Shown one piece after another: positions 28,166 to 37,077 of a stretch of DNA of 64,000 nucleotides. The stretch is from JACDAV01 sp964626755 (GTDB lineage Bacteria; Chloroflexota; Limnocylindria; Limnocylindrales; CSP1-4). The stretch is taken from positions 1-64,000 of the forward strand of contig CAZVGO010000006.1 of assembly GCA_964626755.1 (NCBI GenBank). Direction: 5' to 3'. The translations under genes were made by a program, and so were the position numbers. How positions within the stretch are numbered: the first letter of the stretch is position 1; every line of letters begins with the position of its first letter. The notes beneath the pieces were generated by a model that had not been told where the DNA came from, did no database searches, and was given only the letters and a program-made list of their open reading frames with translations.

Positions 28166-28966
28166 CTACAGGGCGCCGGTTCGCTCGCGCTCCTCGCTGA
28201 CCGCGATCGACCGTTCCTCGAGGAGCGGCGCAAGGTGCTCGGTGAGGTTGTGGGCCCGGAGGCTCGGCCGGCCTCCTCCCAGCTCGATCACGCTGATCCC
28301 GCACAGCGCAAAGGGCAGCGTCCAGAATCGATCGAGCGGCAGGTCGAGGAGCGTCAGCGCTGCGACCTTGAACACGCCGTCGTGGGCCACGACGATCGAC
28401 CACGGCTCTCTCGTCAGCGTGTCCGCGTACCCCGGCACGTCCCGGTCGGGACGTGGCGCGGCCGCCGCGTCGCCGAGCCGGACGAGCAGGCGTGCGAGCG
28501 CAGGTCGGACCCGACGCTCGACCTCGCGGAGCGTTTCGCCACCTGGTGCGCGAGCGTCGAGCGGAGTTCGCCGCCACGCGGCGAGGATCTCCGGCCAGCG
28601 GTCGACGACCTCGGTCGCGAGGAGGCCCTCCCACTCGCCCTGGCCGATCTCGGCGAGACCGTCGTCGGGGCGAAGTGGCACGGGCTGCGCGAAGCCATCG
28701 GGCCGGGCGGCGGCGGCCGCCACCAGCTCCGCGGTCGAGGCCGCACGAGCGAGGGGGGAGTGGACGATCTCGACCGGTGGGCCGAGCGGGATCGGCAAAG
28801 CCGGCGAGGCATGGGGCCGGGCGAGCCGCCCGGCGGCAAGCTCTGCCTGGCGCCGACCGACAGGTGACAGCGGCACGTTGCTCCGGCCCTGGAAGCGGCG
28901 CTCGACGATCGCCGTCGACTCGCCGTGGCGGAGCAGCACGATCACCCCATCGAGCCCGTCGGGCAC
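28166..28966 (-). CDS. Histidine phosphatase-superfamily enzyme, candidate phosphoserine phosphatase
   Basis: 266 aa. The LRHGEST motif (Arg13, His14) gives the phosphohistidine nucleophile, and WSIVVAHDGVFKV holds the second catalytic His; the fold is that of cofactor-dependent phosphoglycerate mutases. It is the third gene of a run with a class V aminotransferase and SerA, only 14 bases after the serA stop. Since the operon supplies the first two steps of serine synthesis and metal-independent phosphoserine phosphatases of this fold are known (Hydrogenobacter), the missing third step is a good guess. A phosphoglycerate mutase or broad phosphatase remains possible. Confidence 0.8.
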   Translation of the reverse strand: MPDGLDGVIVLLRHGESTAIVERRFQGRSNVPLSPVGRRQAELAAGRLARPHASPALPIPLGPPVEIVHSPLARAASTAELVAAAAARPDGFAQPVPLRPDDGLAEIGQGEWEGLLATEVVDRWPEILAAWRRTPLDARAPGGETLREVERRVRPALARLLVRLGDAAAAPRPDRDVPGYADTLTREPWSIVVAHDGVFKVAALTLLDLPLDRFWTLPFALCGISVIELGGGRPSLRAHNLTEHLAPLLEERSIAVSEERERTGAL

Positions 28967-28980
28967 GACCGGCTCCTTGC

Positions 28981-30564
28981 TCAGCGCTCACCTCCGAGCC
29001 GGATCGTCCACAGGTCGATGACGGCCTCGTGGCGGCGGATCGCGTCGGCCACCGGCGGGGGCACGTCGTCGTCCAGGGCGAGGATCATGAACGCGTCCTC
29101 CCGTGGTCGCGTGCGGGCAAGGTGCATCGCGCTGATGTTCACGTCCGCCTCGCCGAGGATCAGCCCGATCCGGCCGACGGTGCCGGGCCGGTCGCGATGG
29201 CGGGTGATGAGCATGACGTCCGCCGGCGCCATGTCCACCCAGTAGTCGTCGAGCCGGGTGAAGCGCGGCCCACCGTGGCCGACGGTCCCGGCGACGGTGG
29301 TCGTCCGGCCGTCCGATTCGCCGGACAGCGTGAGCAACGCCGAGAACCCGCCGGCATCCGGCGTCTTGCGCTCGACGACGGTGATCCCCCGGGCACGGGC
29401 GAGGGCGCCGGCGTTGACGAGGTTGACCCGCTCGGTCGTCGTCGTCTCGAGCAGGCCGCGCAGGACGGCCGCAGTGAGCGGGCCGGCATCGAACTGGGCG
29501 AGCTCGCCGGCGAGCTCGAGGGTCAGCGTCCGCACCCCGGTCCGTGAGAACTGGGCATAGAACAGGCCGAGCGTTTCGGCCAGCGGCAGGTACGGCGCGA
29601 TCGCCTGGGCGGTCTCCGGTGTGAGGAGCGGTGCGTTGACGGCGTGGCGGGCCGGCCGGCCGGCGAGGACGTCGAGGACCTGGTCCGCGATCTCCTCGGC
29701 AACGAGCACCTGTGCCTCCTCCGTCGACGCGCCGAGGTGAGGCGTGAGGAGCGTGTTCGGTGCGTCGAGCAGCGGCGTGGCGGTGGGGGGCTCGTGCTCG
29801 AAGACGTCGATCGCGGCGCCCGCCAGGCGCCCGTCGCGGAGCGCCTCAGCGACCGCCGCCTCGTCCACGACCCCACCCCGGGCGACGTTGAGCAGCAAAG
29901 CCCCGGGTTTCATCTTCGCCAACGCCTCGCGGCCGATCAGCCCGCGCGTCGAACGCGTCAGCGGCACGTGGACCGTCACGACGTCGCTCCGGGCGAGGAG
30001 CCCGTCGAGGTCGGTCAGCTCGACGCCGTGGAGTGCGGCCTGCTCCGGCGTCACGTACGGGTCGACGCCGAGCACGGACATCTCGAGCGCCCGTGCCCGG
30101 TCGGCGATCGCCTGGCCGATCTTGCCGAGCCCGACGATCCCGAGGATCCGCCCGCGCAGCTCGCTCCCGGTGAACTCGGCGCGACGCCACTCGCCGCGCC
30201 GGACCGACGCATCGGCCGGAGCGATCTTGCGGGCCAGCCCGAAGAGGAGCGCGAGCGTGTGCTCGGCCGCCGCGATCGTGTTGCCCGTCGGCGCGTTGAC
30301 GACGGTCACGCCCGCCCGGGTGGCCGCCTCGAGATCGACGTTGTCGACGCCGACGCCGGCCCGTCCGATCACGAGCAGCTTGCTGCCCGCAGCGATCAGC
30401 TCGGCGTCGACCTGGACCTGGCTGCGGACAACAAGCGCATCGTAGTCGCCGATCGCCGCGCACAGCTCCGGGCGGGACAGGCCCGGCCGCTCGTCGACGT
30501 CGTGGTGCGCCCGGAGGAGCTCGACGCCTTCCCGGGCGAGGGGTTCGGCGACGAGGACTCTCAT
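28981..30564 (-). CDS. serA: D-3-phosphoglycerate dehydrogenase, long form
   Basis: Oxidises 3-phosphoglycerate to 3-phosphohydroxypyruvate, the first step of serine synthesis. Visible: substrate-domain RAGVGVDNVD, NAD-binding GIVGLGKIGQAIA, catalytic segments LLNVARGGVVDE and TPHLGASTEEAQ with the active His. About 200 C-terminal residues form an intervening ASB-like domain and a final ACT domain (VMLITRHRDRPGTVGRIGLILGEADVNISAMHLAR), where serine feedback usually acts. 527 aa, the long actinobacterial/Bacillus type. ATG 30564 overlaps the aminotransferase stop (ATGA). Confidence 0.95.
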   Translation of the reverse strand: MRVLVAEPLAREGVELLRAHHDVDERPGLSRPELCAAIGDYDALVVRSQVQVDAELIAAGSKLLVIGRAGVGVDNVDLEAATRAGVTVVNAPTGNTIAAAEHTLALLFGLARKIAPADASVRRGEWRRAEFTGSELRGRILGIVGLGKIGQAIADRARALEMSVLGVDPYVTPEQAALHGVELTDLDGLLARSDVVTVHVPLTRSTRGLIGREALAKMKPGALLLNVARGGVVDEAAVAEALRDGRLAGAAIDVFEHEPPTATPLLDAPNTLLTPHLGASTEEAQVLVAEEIADQVLDVLAGRPARHAVNAPLLTPETAQAIAPYLPLAETLGLFYAQFSRTGVRTLTLELAGELAQFDAGPLTAAVLRGLLETTTTERVNLVNAGALARARGITVVERKTPDAGGFSALLTLSGESDGRTTTVAGTVGHGGPRFTRLDDYWVDMAPADVMLITRHRDRPGTVGRIGLILGEADVNISAMHLARTRPREDAFMILALDDDVPPPVADAIRRHEAVIDLWTIRLGGER

Positions 30565-31742
30565 GCCGTCGCGGGGTGCCGGGCCAGCCCCAGGGCGTCG
30601 ATCGCCGCTGCCTCCGCCGCACCGACGGCCGCGCCGGGCGTCACCTCCAGGCCCAGCCCAAGGCTGACGGTCTCGATCGCGGCCACCGCTCCGAGGATCT
30701 CCTCCACGGTCACGGCGCCCAGGTGGCCGAGGCGGAGGATCCGACCGCTCAGCTTGCCCTGGCCCCCGGCGAGGATGACGCCCTGGCGCTTCAATCCGTC
30801 GTTGAACACCCTCCAGTCGACCCCGTCGGGCAGCCAGGCGGCGGTCACGGTCGGCGAGGCGAAGGCCGGATCGGCGAACAGCCGGTAGCCGAGCGCCGAG
30901 AACCCGGCGCGGGCCGCCGCGGCGCACGCCGCGTGACGGGCGAAGACCGTGTCCGCGCCCTCGGCCGCCATCAGCCGGATCCCCTCGTCGACCTGGAAGA
31001 CGACGGCGATCGCCGGTGTCCACGGCGTCTCACCCTTGGCGTGCGAGTCGCGGTGGAGGCGCAGGTCGAGGTAGTAGCGCGGCATCGACGCGGTCTCCAT
31101 CGCCTTCCACGCCCGGGGCGACGCGGCGACCATGGCCAGGCCGGGGGCGGCCATCCACGCCTTCTGCGAGCCGGTGACGGTCACGTCGATGCCCCAGTCG
31201 TCCATCGCGAACGGGACCGCCCCGAGCGCAGAGACGCTATCGACGAGGATCAACGCCTCGGGGGCGGTCTCACGGATCACGGCGGCGAGCTCCGGGATCG
31301 GGTTCATCACCCCGGTCGACGTCTCGTTGTGGGTGAGCAGGACGGCCCGATAGCCCTCGTTGGCCGCCAGGTGCTCGCGGAGAGCGGCCGGGTCGGCGGC
31401 GTGACCCCAGTCGACCTCGAGCCGGGTGACCTGCGCCCCGTAGACCGATGCGATCTTCGCGAACCGGTCGCCGAACGCCCCGATCGTCACCGCGAGCACG
31501 CGGTCGCCTGGGGAGAGCGTGTTCACGACCGCCGCCTCGAGGCCGCCGGTGCCGGCGCACGACAGCATCGCGATGTCGCTCGAGGTACCGAAGAACGGCT
31601 TCATCCCGTCGAGGATGCGGGCGAGCATCGCCGCGAACTCGGGGCCGCGGTGGTTGATCATCTGGCGCCCGCCGACCTCGCGGACCGAGGGCGGCAGCGC
31701 GGTCGGGCCGGGGATGCGGAGGTTGGGCTCGAAGCGGTCCAC
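30561..31742 (-). CDS. Class V aminotransferase (serine-glyoxylate/phosphoserine type)
   Basis: PLP enzyme of the alanine-glyoxylate/serine-pyruvate group, 393 aa. The PLP lysine is in VTGSQKAWMAAPG; LIPGPT-like start (LRIPGPTALPPSVRE) and HNETSTGVMNP are typical. Coupled to serA by a 4-base overlap, it most likely transaminates 3-phosphohydroxypyruvate to phosphoserine here, although by sequence alone it would be called serine-glyoxylate aminotransferase. GTG 31742 was chosen because AGGAGA lies five bases upstream; an ATG at 31790 has no SD. Confidence 0.88.
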   Translation of the reverse strand: MDRFEPNLRIPGPTALPPSVREVGGRQMINHRGPEFAAMLARILDGMKPFFGTSSDIAMLSCAGTGGLEAAVVNTLSPGDRVLAVTIGAFGDRFAKIASVYGAQVTRLEVDWGHAADPAALREHLAANEGYRAVLLTHNETSTGVMNPIPELAAVIRETAPEALILVDSVSALGAVPFAMDDWGIDVTVTGSQKAWMAAPGLAMVAASPRAWKAMETASMPRYYLDLRLHRDSHAKGETPWTPAIAVVFQVDEGIRLMAAEGADTVFARHAACAAAARAGFSALGYRLFADPAFASPTVTAAWLPDGVDWRVFNDGLKRQGVILAGGQGKLSGRILRLGHLGAVTVEEILGAVAAIETVSLGLGLEVTPGAAVGAAEAAAIDALGLARHPATA

Positions 31743-31925
31743 GACGGTCTCCTGGCGGCGGCTGGCGGGCGAGCGCTTCGATGGTCGCATGACCCGACCG
31801 TTCGTGCCAGCCGTTCGGGATTTGCGGAATCCGGCCGGCAGCCCGAACATCGGTGCCTGCCGGCAACGTCGCACGGCGGGCGAACCGATCGTCGTCTCCA
31901 CGCGTTCCATCCCCGGAGGATCCAC

Positions 31926-32906
31926 TTGCGCCCCGACTCGCCCGACCGCCGCCCATCCGTGCGCGCGGGTTCCGCCTGGGACCCGCGGCCGCGCCGCCGC
32001 CGGCGCCGCGCGCCCTGGCGGATCCTGCTCGTCGCCGGGCTCCTCGGGATCGCGCTCGGTGTCGGGGCCGTGTGGACGAACGCGTTCGGTGCGGGCGACC
32101 GGTTCGAGGGCCTCATGGCCCGGATCGACCTGATCATCGATCCGCCGCCCGACCGTTCGATCGCGCCGACGGTCGACGTCACTCCCCGTCCGGTGGCCAC
32201 GCCCAGCCCCACCGCCTCGAGAACGCCGGTCCCGCCCGGCGCGAACCCGGAGCCCACGCCGACGCCTACGCCGGCCCCGGTCCGCGGCCCGGTCGACGTG
32301 AAGATCGACACGGATCCCGACGCGGTATTCGCCTCCCAGATCACGACGGACTGGTGCGCCCCCGCCGGCATGCAGATGGTCCTCACAATCCTCGGGCATG
32401 GGGATCCATCCGAAGCGTTCCAGCGCAGGCTTGCCGGCCGGGTCAAGGAGTGGGAGAGCCGGCAGGACAGCCTGAACGGCAGCTGGGGACCCAATGCGAT
32501 GGTCGAGGCGCTCGCGGCCCACGGCGCCCGGGGCTACCAGCTCCAGGGCTACAAGACGCGCGCCGCCGCTCTCCGCGGGGCCGCGACGGCCCTGAGCGAG
32601 ACGGGCTCGCCGGTCATCCTGATCGCGTGGCGCGGCGCCCACACCTGGGTGATGACCGGCTACCGGGCGGACGCAGATCCGCTGTTCTTCCCGGACGCCA
32701 CGGTCAGCGGGACGTACATCCTCGACCCGTGGTATCCGCGGGTCTCGACGATCTGGGGTCGGTCGGACGGCCCGGGGGTCTTCCAGGACGCGAGCGAGAT
32801 GGTCCGCAACTACCTGCCGTGGAAGCGGCCGGAGGGCAAGTACCCGGATCGCGACGGGAAGTTCCTCATCCTCGCCCCGACGATCCCGCGCGAGGCCGGC
32901 GCCTAA
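31926..32906 (+). CDS. Membrane-anchored C39-like cysteine peptidase
   Basis: 326 aa. A basic N-terminus, one transmembrane helix (ILLVAGLLGIALGVGAVW), a Pro/Thr linker (about 75-125), and then a papain-fold domain with Cys144 (TDWCAPAGMQMVL), His239 (GAHTWVMTGY) and Asp/Pro-rich end (YILDPWYP). This matches the Peptidase_C39-like group; the active domain should face outside. TTG start is chosen because GGAGGA precedes it by five bases. Its TAA overlaps the convergent MurJ stop (32903-32906). The 183 bases upstream hold a 7-bp inverted repeat (31813-31819 with 31842-31848) of unknown meaning. Confidence 0.75.
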   Translation: MRPDSPDRRPSVRAGSAWDPRPRRRRRRAPWRILLVAGLLGIALGVGAVWTNAFGAGDRFEGLMARIDLIIDPPPDRSIAPTVDVTPRPVATPSPTASRTPVPPGANPEPTPTPTPAPVRGPVDVKIDTDPDAVFASQITTDWCAPAGMQMVLTILGHGDPSEAFQRRLAGRVKEWESRQDSLNGSWGPNAMVEALAAHGARGYQLQGYKTRAAALRGAATALSETGSPVILIAWRGAHTWVMTGYRADADPLFFPDATVSGTYILDPWYPRVSTIWGRSDGPGVFQDASEMVRNYLPWKRPEGKYPDRDGKFLILAPTIPREAGA

Positions 32907-34345
32907 CCCGGTTTGCCCAGCAGCTCCTCGCGCGCTTCGCCCGGCCGGATCCCGCGAATTCGCGGGATGAGCGCGATCCCCAGCAGGCCGGCCTTCGCCA
33001 TCATCCCGATCGCGAACCCGAGCGGGACGGCGACGATCCCCAGCGACGGCGCGAGCGCGAACGCCGCGGCGATCGTCACCCCGAACGCGGCCAGCGACGC
33101 GAGCACCTGGAGCACCGTGTTGCGGGTCGCGAAGATCGCGCGGCTCAGCAGGTGGGTGATGCTCTCGAACGGAATCGCGAGGCACATCACGACGAGCACG
33201 AGCTGGGTCCGGCGCACGTCTTCGTCGCCGAACGCGTCGCTCCGGAAGAAGAAGTCGATGACGAAGCCGCTGAGGATCGCGAGTGCCCCGGCCGCGAGCG
33301 TCGTCAGGACCGCGATCGCCGCGACGTTGCGCAGGACGACCCGGGAGAAGGCTCGGCGATCGCCGGCCGCGGCAAGCGTCGACATCGTCGGGAAGACTGC
33401 GAGCGCGAACGAGACGGCGATGACGCTGACCGGCACGCTCTGGAAGTTTCGGGCGAAGCTCAGCGAGCTGAGGCCGCCGACCACGAGGGTCGTCGCGAGC
33501 GCTCCCAGCAGCGTGAACGACAGCGGATCGATCGGGTGGCTCGCCATGCGGGGGATCACGAGGACGACGAACTCCCGGAACGCCCGCGTGCGCAGCCCGA
33601 GCGCCGGCCGGAACCGGATCCGGCTGCCGCGCAGGCCGACGATGCGGATCCCGAGGTGGGCGAGCGCGCCGAGGATCGCGCCGACCGCCGGCCCAAAGAT
33701 CCCGAGCGTCGGTGCCAGCAGGATCGTGCCGACGACGATCCCGCCGTTGTAGAGGACCGGCGCCAGCGCGTAGCCGAGGAACCGTCGCTCGGCGACGAGG
33801 ATCTCGCCGAGCACGTCCGAGACGGCAAAGAGGACCGGCGTCACGAGCATCAGCCGGAACAGGTCGACGTACAGCGCCCGCTGCTCGGCGCTGAAGCCGG
33901 GCCCGACGAAGTCGACGGTCAGCGGGGCGATGACGAAGAGGATCGGCGTGGCGACCCCGATGATCAGGACCGCGAGCGTCAGGACGGTGCTCGCAAAGTC
34001 GTTCGCGGCCCGCTCCTGCTCTCCCCGGAGGGCGAGGAAGATCGGGACGAACGGCGCCGACAGGCCGCTGGCAACGAGCACGCCGAGCGCGATCTCCGGG
34101 ATCGCGAACGCCGCGTTGTAGGCGTCGAGCTCCGCGCCGGCGCCGAACGTCCGCGCCTGGACGATGTCCCGAACGAGGCCCAGGCCGTAGCTGCCGAACG
34201 TGACGACCGCGAGGAGGATCGCGCCCTGCGGAAAGAACCGGGCGACGAAGACGCGCAGGGGAGGCGGCAGGAGGCGGGTCCACGGCTCGGGGGCGTCGGG
34301 GGGCGTGGCGGCCCCGCCGTCGAGGGGTGGCGTCCGATCGCTAAT
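32903..34345 (-). CDS. murJ: Lipid II flippase MurJ/MviN family
   Basis: Polytopic membrane protein, 480 aa with about 13-14 helices, which flips lipid-linked peptidoglycan precursors. Typical segments: VTFGSYGLGLVRDIVQARTFGAG near the N-terminus, ASGLSAPFVPIFLAL, and SVPVSVIAVSFALAVFPTMS. The start is odd: the conserved N-terminal helix lies upstream of the first GTG (34081), and in that frame there is no ATG, GTG or TTG back into rarA. ATT at 34345 overlaps the rarA stop TAG (ATTAG) and gives a normal-length protein, so I propose ATT initiation by coupling; a CTG further in is the alternative. Confidence 0.85.
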   Translation of the reverse strand: MSDRTPPLDGGAATPPDAPEPWTRLLPPPLRVFVARFFPQGAILLAVVTFGSYGLGLVRDIVQARTFGAGAELDAYNAAFAIPEIALGVLVASGLSAPFVPIFLALRGEQERAANDFASTVLTLAVLIIGVATPILFVIAPLTVDFVGPGFSAEQRALYVDLFRLMLVTPVLFAVSDVLGEILVAERRFLGYALAPVLYNGGIVVGTILLAPTLGIFGPAVGAILGALAHLGIRIVGLRGSRIRFRPALGLRTRAFREFVVLVIPRMASHPIDPLSFTLLGALATTLVVGGLSSLSFARNFQSVPVSVIAVSFALAVFPTMSTLAAAGDRRAFSRVVLRNVAAIAVLTTLAAGALAILSGFVIDFFFRSDAFGDEDVRRTQLVLVVMCLAIPFESITHLLSRAIFATRNTVLQVLASLAAFGVTIAAAFALAPSLGIVAVPLGFAIGMMAKAGLLGIALIPRIRGIRPGEAREELLGKPG

Positions 34346-35864
34346 CGGACGCGTCCCGCTTCTCGGTCTCGGCGATCTTCTTGCGGTTCGCCTCGCGGGT
34401 CCGCAGGATGTTGTCGCCCGAATGGTGCGTCGCCTTCGGCGCAGGGAAGGGGTTCGCCCGCGTTCGGCCCGCCGCCTTGGCGGCCGCTCGGGCCTCCTCG
34501 CGCGCCGTCATCCGTGCCGCCAGCGTCGCCTCGTAGCCCTGGTCGGTCGGCAGGTAGTAGCGGCGGTCCACGAGCTCATCGGGCAGGTATTGCTGCTCGA
34601 CGTCGGCGCCCTCGAAGTCCTGCGGATAGCGGTACCCGATTCCGATGCCGTGCTGCTTCATCCGCCGGTCACCGGCAGTTCGCAGGTGGAGCGGCACTCC
34701 CAGGGAGCCCTGTGCCTCGACGTCGCTGACGGCCGCCCAGTACGCCAGACCGGACCGGTTCGACTTCGGCGCGGTGGCGATGTACGTCGTCGCCTGGGCG
34801 AGGGCGTACTGCGCCTCCGGCAGGCCGACATGGTCGAGGGCCTGGGCGGCCGACACGGCGACCTGGAGCGCGCGTGGATCCGCGTTGCCGACGTCCTCCG
34901 ACGCGGAGATGATCAGCCGGCGGGCGATGAACCGCGGGTCTTCACCCGCTGCGATCATCGAGGCGAGCCAGTAGAGCGCGCCGTCCGGGTCGTTGCCGCG
35001 GAGGCTCTTGATGAACGCGGAGACGGTGTCGTAGTGACCGTCACCCGCCCGGTCGTAGGCGAGGACCCGCTGCTGCGCGGCGGCCTCGACGTCCTGGAGC
35101 CGCGGGCTGACCCGACCCTTCTTGTCGCGGACCGCCTCGCCCTCGGCGAGCGCGACGGCTCCCTCGAGCACGTTGAGCGCGGCCCGGGCGTCACCACCGG
35201 CGAGGTTGACGAGATGTTCGAACGCGTCGTCCGCGACTGCAACGCCACCCTCGGGTCCCAGCTCGCCGGCGAGCCCCCGCTCGGGGTCGTCAATCGCCCG
35301 CCGGACGATGGCTCCCACGTCCTCGTCGGACAGTGGCTCGAGGCGCCACACCCGCATCCTCGAGAGGAGCGGCGAGTTCACCTCGAAATAGGGGTTCTCC
35401 GTCGTCGCCCCGATGAGGGTCACGGTGCCGTCTTCGACGTGCGGCAGGAGCGCGTCCTGCTGCGCCTTGTTGAATCGATGGATCTCGTCGATGAAGAGGA
35501 CGGTCCGCCGACCGTTGAGGGCGAGCTTGTCCTGGGCAGTCGCGATTCCGGCGCGCACCTCGGCGACCCCGGACATCACCGCGCTGAGGGTCGTGAACTC
35601 GGCACCGACGGCCTCGGCCAGGAGACGGGCGAGGCTCGTCTTGCCGGTGCCGGGCGGGCCCCACAGGAGGATCGACGCGAGATGACCGCGCGCGATGCCG
35701 CGGCGGAGCGGCCCGCGCTCGCCGACGAGATGCTCCTGGCCGGCGAACTCCTCGAGGCTTCGCGGTCGCATTCGGGCCGCGAGCGGCTGGCGCTCGGGCG
35801 GCGGCTTGAAGAGCGCCTCGGGGCGGGCGCCGGTCGGTCGGGCAGGGGAGCGCCGAGGGGGCAT
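34341..35864 (-). CDS. rarA: Replication-associated recombination protein A (RarA/MgsA)
   Basis: AAA+ ATPase that acts at stalled replication forks. Walker A is GPPGTGKTS, Walker B VLFIDEIHRF, sensor 1 LIGATTENPYFEVN; the C-terminal tetramerisation region contains ALYWLASMIAAGEDPRFIARRLIISASEDVGNADPRAL, highly typical. 507 aa, with some 20 extra residues at each end. Start ATG 35864. Followed by murJ with a few bases of overlap, so both probably share a transcript. Confidence 0.95.
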   Translation of the reverse strand: MPPRRSPARPTGARPEALFKPPPERQPLAARMRPRSLEEFAGQEHLVGERGPLRRGIARGHLASILLWGPPGTGKTSLARLLAEAVGAEFTTLSAVMSGVAEVRAGIATAQDKLALNGRRTVLFIDEIHRFNKAQQDALLPHVEDGTVTLIGATTENPYFEVNSPLLSRMRVWRLEPLSDEDVGAIVRRAIDDPERGLAGELGPEGGVAVADDAFEHLVNLAGGDARAALNVLEGAVALAEGEAVRDKKGRVSPRLQDVEAAAQQRVLAYDRAGDGHYDTVSAFIKSLRGNDPDGALYWLASMIAAGEDPRFIARRLIISASEDVGNADPRALQVAVSAAQALDHVGLPEAQYALAQATTYIATAPKSNRSGLAYWAAVSDVEAQGSLGVPLHLRTAGDRRMKQHGIGIGYRYPQDFEGADVEQQYLPDELVDRRYYLPTDQGYEATLAARMTAREEARAAAKAAGRTRANPFPAPKATHHSGDNILRTREANRKKIAETEKRDASD

Positions 35865-35940
35865 GGCCGGATGGTAGCGCGGCGCGGTCGCGCGGCCGCG
35901 ATCCGCCGACGGCCCCGCATCCCGCGCGGGCCCGGCTCTA

Positions 35941-36120
35941 CAGTTCTTGCATCAGGTGCGGCATCCATCGGCTGAGCGCGTCGTTCGTCGGCGGATGCCC
36001 CGGTTCAGCCGACGGATCCCGCATATCGCGCAAGAACAGCCACCGCACCCCGCCCCAGCCCGGGTTCCGCCGACGTAATGCGCGTCTGACGCAAGAACGG
36101 CGACCGCAGCCGCGCGAGCC
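35941..36120. repeat. Intergenic repeat locus: inverted copy plus tandem 60-bp pair
   Basis: Inside the 258-base gap 35865-36122. 36001-36060 and 36061-36120 are tandem diverged 60-bp units, each with GCCGACG near the start, CGCAAGAAC in the middle and GACCGCA/CACCGCA after it. The 34-base core (36006-36039) matches 24 of 34 positions with 36067-36100, and 26 of 34 with the reverse complement of 35941-35974. No ORF and no terminator are seen. Confidence 0.65.
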
Positions 36121-36122
36121 GC

Positions 36123-36515
36123 TTAGAGCTGGATGACGTGCAGGACGTTGATGAGCACGTGAAGGCTCGCGAGGATCGCGAGGAGGGCGGCGCCGATCCG
36201 GGCGATCCGCCGGACGTCCCGGCGGACGTAGGCATATTCGTCCGCGGCACGTACCGACAGGGGCGCGGCGTTCTTGAGCCGTGTGATCACGTGCTCGGGT
36301 TCGCGGCCCCGATCCCTGGATCGCCGGGCGGCCTGCTCCGCGGCCCGTTCCTCGGCCACGATCTGCGCCTCGATCTCCGCCGCGCGGGCCTCTTCCTCGC
36401 GGCTCAGGCCCGTCGACGGGCGGACCGGCGCCGCGGCGCTCGCCGGACGCGCGGCCTCGCGTCGCTGCGTATGGCGGCGGCCCGGTCGGTGCGAGCCGCG
36501 CGTCCGCTTGGCCAT
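36123..36515 (-). CDS. Small basic protein with C-terminal membrane anchor
   Basis: 130 aa. The first 40 residues are Arg/His/Ala-rich, a Glu/Ala-rich helix follows (EEEARAAEIEAQIVAEERAAEQ, likely coiled coil), then a conserved-looking stretch (LSVRAADEYAYVRRDVRRI) and one C-terminal transmembrane helix (IGAALLAILASLHVLINVL). No family recognised. A minus-strand extended -10 (TGCTATCCT) lies about 80 bases upstream, so it is probably a single-gene unit. Confidence 0.65.
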   Translation of the reverse strand: MAKRTRGSHRPGRRHTQRREAARPASAAAPVRPSTGLSREEEARAAEIEAQIVAEERAAEQAARRSRDRGREPEHVITRLKNAAPLSVRAADEYAYVRRDVRRIARIGAALLAILASLHVLINVLHVIQL

Positions 36516-36592
36516 TCGTCGAGGAACCTCCAGGAACGTTCACTGCCCGGCGCCGAGCCGGCTCGCTCGAGGCGCAGATCCGCCGCGGCGAG

Positions 36593-36601
36593 AGGATAGC
36601 A
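36593..36601 (-). promoter_or_regulatory. Extended -10 for the tail-anchored small protein
   Basis: TGCTATCCT on the minus strand, about 77 bases before the ATG at 36515; back to back with the plus-strand element at 36664-36672. Confidence 0.5.
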
Positions 36602-36663
36602 TCCGGCGCGCGCGGGACCCCACTCGAGCACGACGGAGCGGCGATTCGCCGGTGAGTCACGGC

Positions 36664-36672
36664 TGCTAGACT
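36664..36672 (+). promoter_or_regulatory. Extended -10 for the DUF4446-like gene
   Basis: TGCTAGACT, identical to 18740-18748. An SD (GGAGGA, 36691-36696) follows about 20 bases later. Confidence 0.55.
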
Positions 36673-36704
36673 CGGCCGCGACCCCACATCGGAGGACCCC
36701 GCAA

Positions 36705-37040
36705 ATCGACCTCGACGCGTTCCTCGCACCGTACCTTGGGGCGATCGTCGTCGGCCTGATCGTGGCCGGGCTCCTCCTCCTGCTGCTGGCGATCCTCGAG
36801 GCTCGCCGGATCGCCCGGCTGGAGGAGCGACTCGAGGCCCTGATGCGCGGCGCCACCGGTCGGAGCATCGAGACGATCCTCGAGGCCCATCTCGAGAAGG
36901 TCTTCCAGGTCGAGCGCGAGGTCGACGAGCTGGCCGCACGGACCGCTATCCTGGAGGGCAAGGTGGCGCGCGGGAGCGCAGCGACGGACGCCTCGCGGCC
37001 CGACGACAAGCGCGCGGAGCCGGGGCAGCCCGGCTCCTGA
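36705..37040 (+). CDS. DUF4446-like membrane/coiled-coil protein, short form
   Basis: 111 aa. One N-terminal transmembrane helix (LGAIVVGLIVAGLLLLLLAIL), then a coiled coil (RIARLEERLEALMRGATGRSIETILEAHLEKVFQVEREVDELAARTAILE), which matches the N-terminal half of DUF4446 proteins. The usual C-terminal domain is missing; the frame ends after a short polar tail. No ATG, GTG or TTG lies before the membrane helix; ATC 36705 sits eight bases after GGAGGA and is the best start. GTG 36762 would cut the helix. Confidence 0.65.
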   Translation: MDLDAFLAPYLGAIVVGLIVAGLLLLLLAILEARRIARLEERLEALMRGATGRSIETILEAHLEKVFQVEREVDELAARTAILEGKVARGSAATDASRPDDKRAEPGQPGS

Positions 37041-37077
37041 CAGCCAAGGTGTCACGGGACCGCGCGATGCTCTCGCC

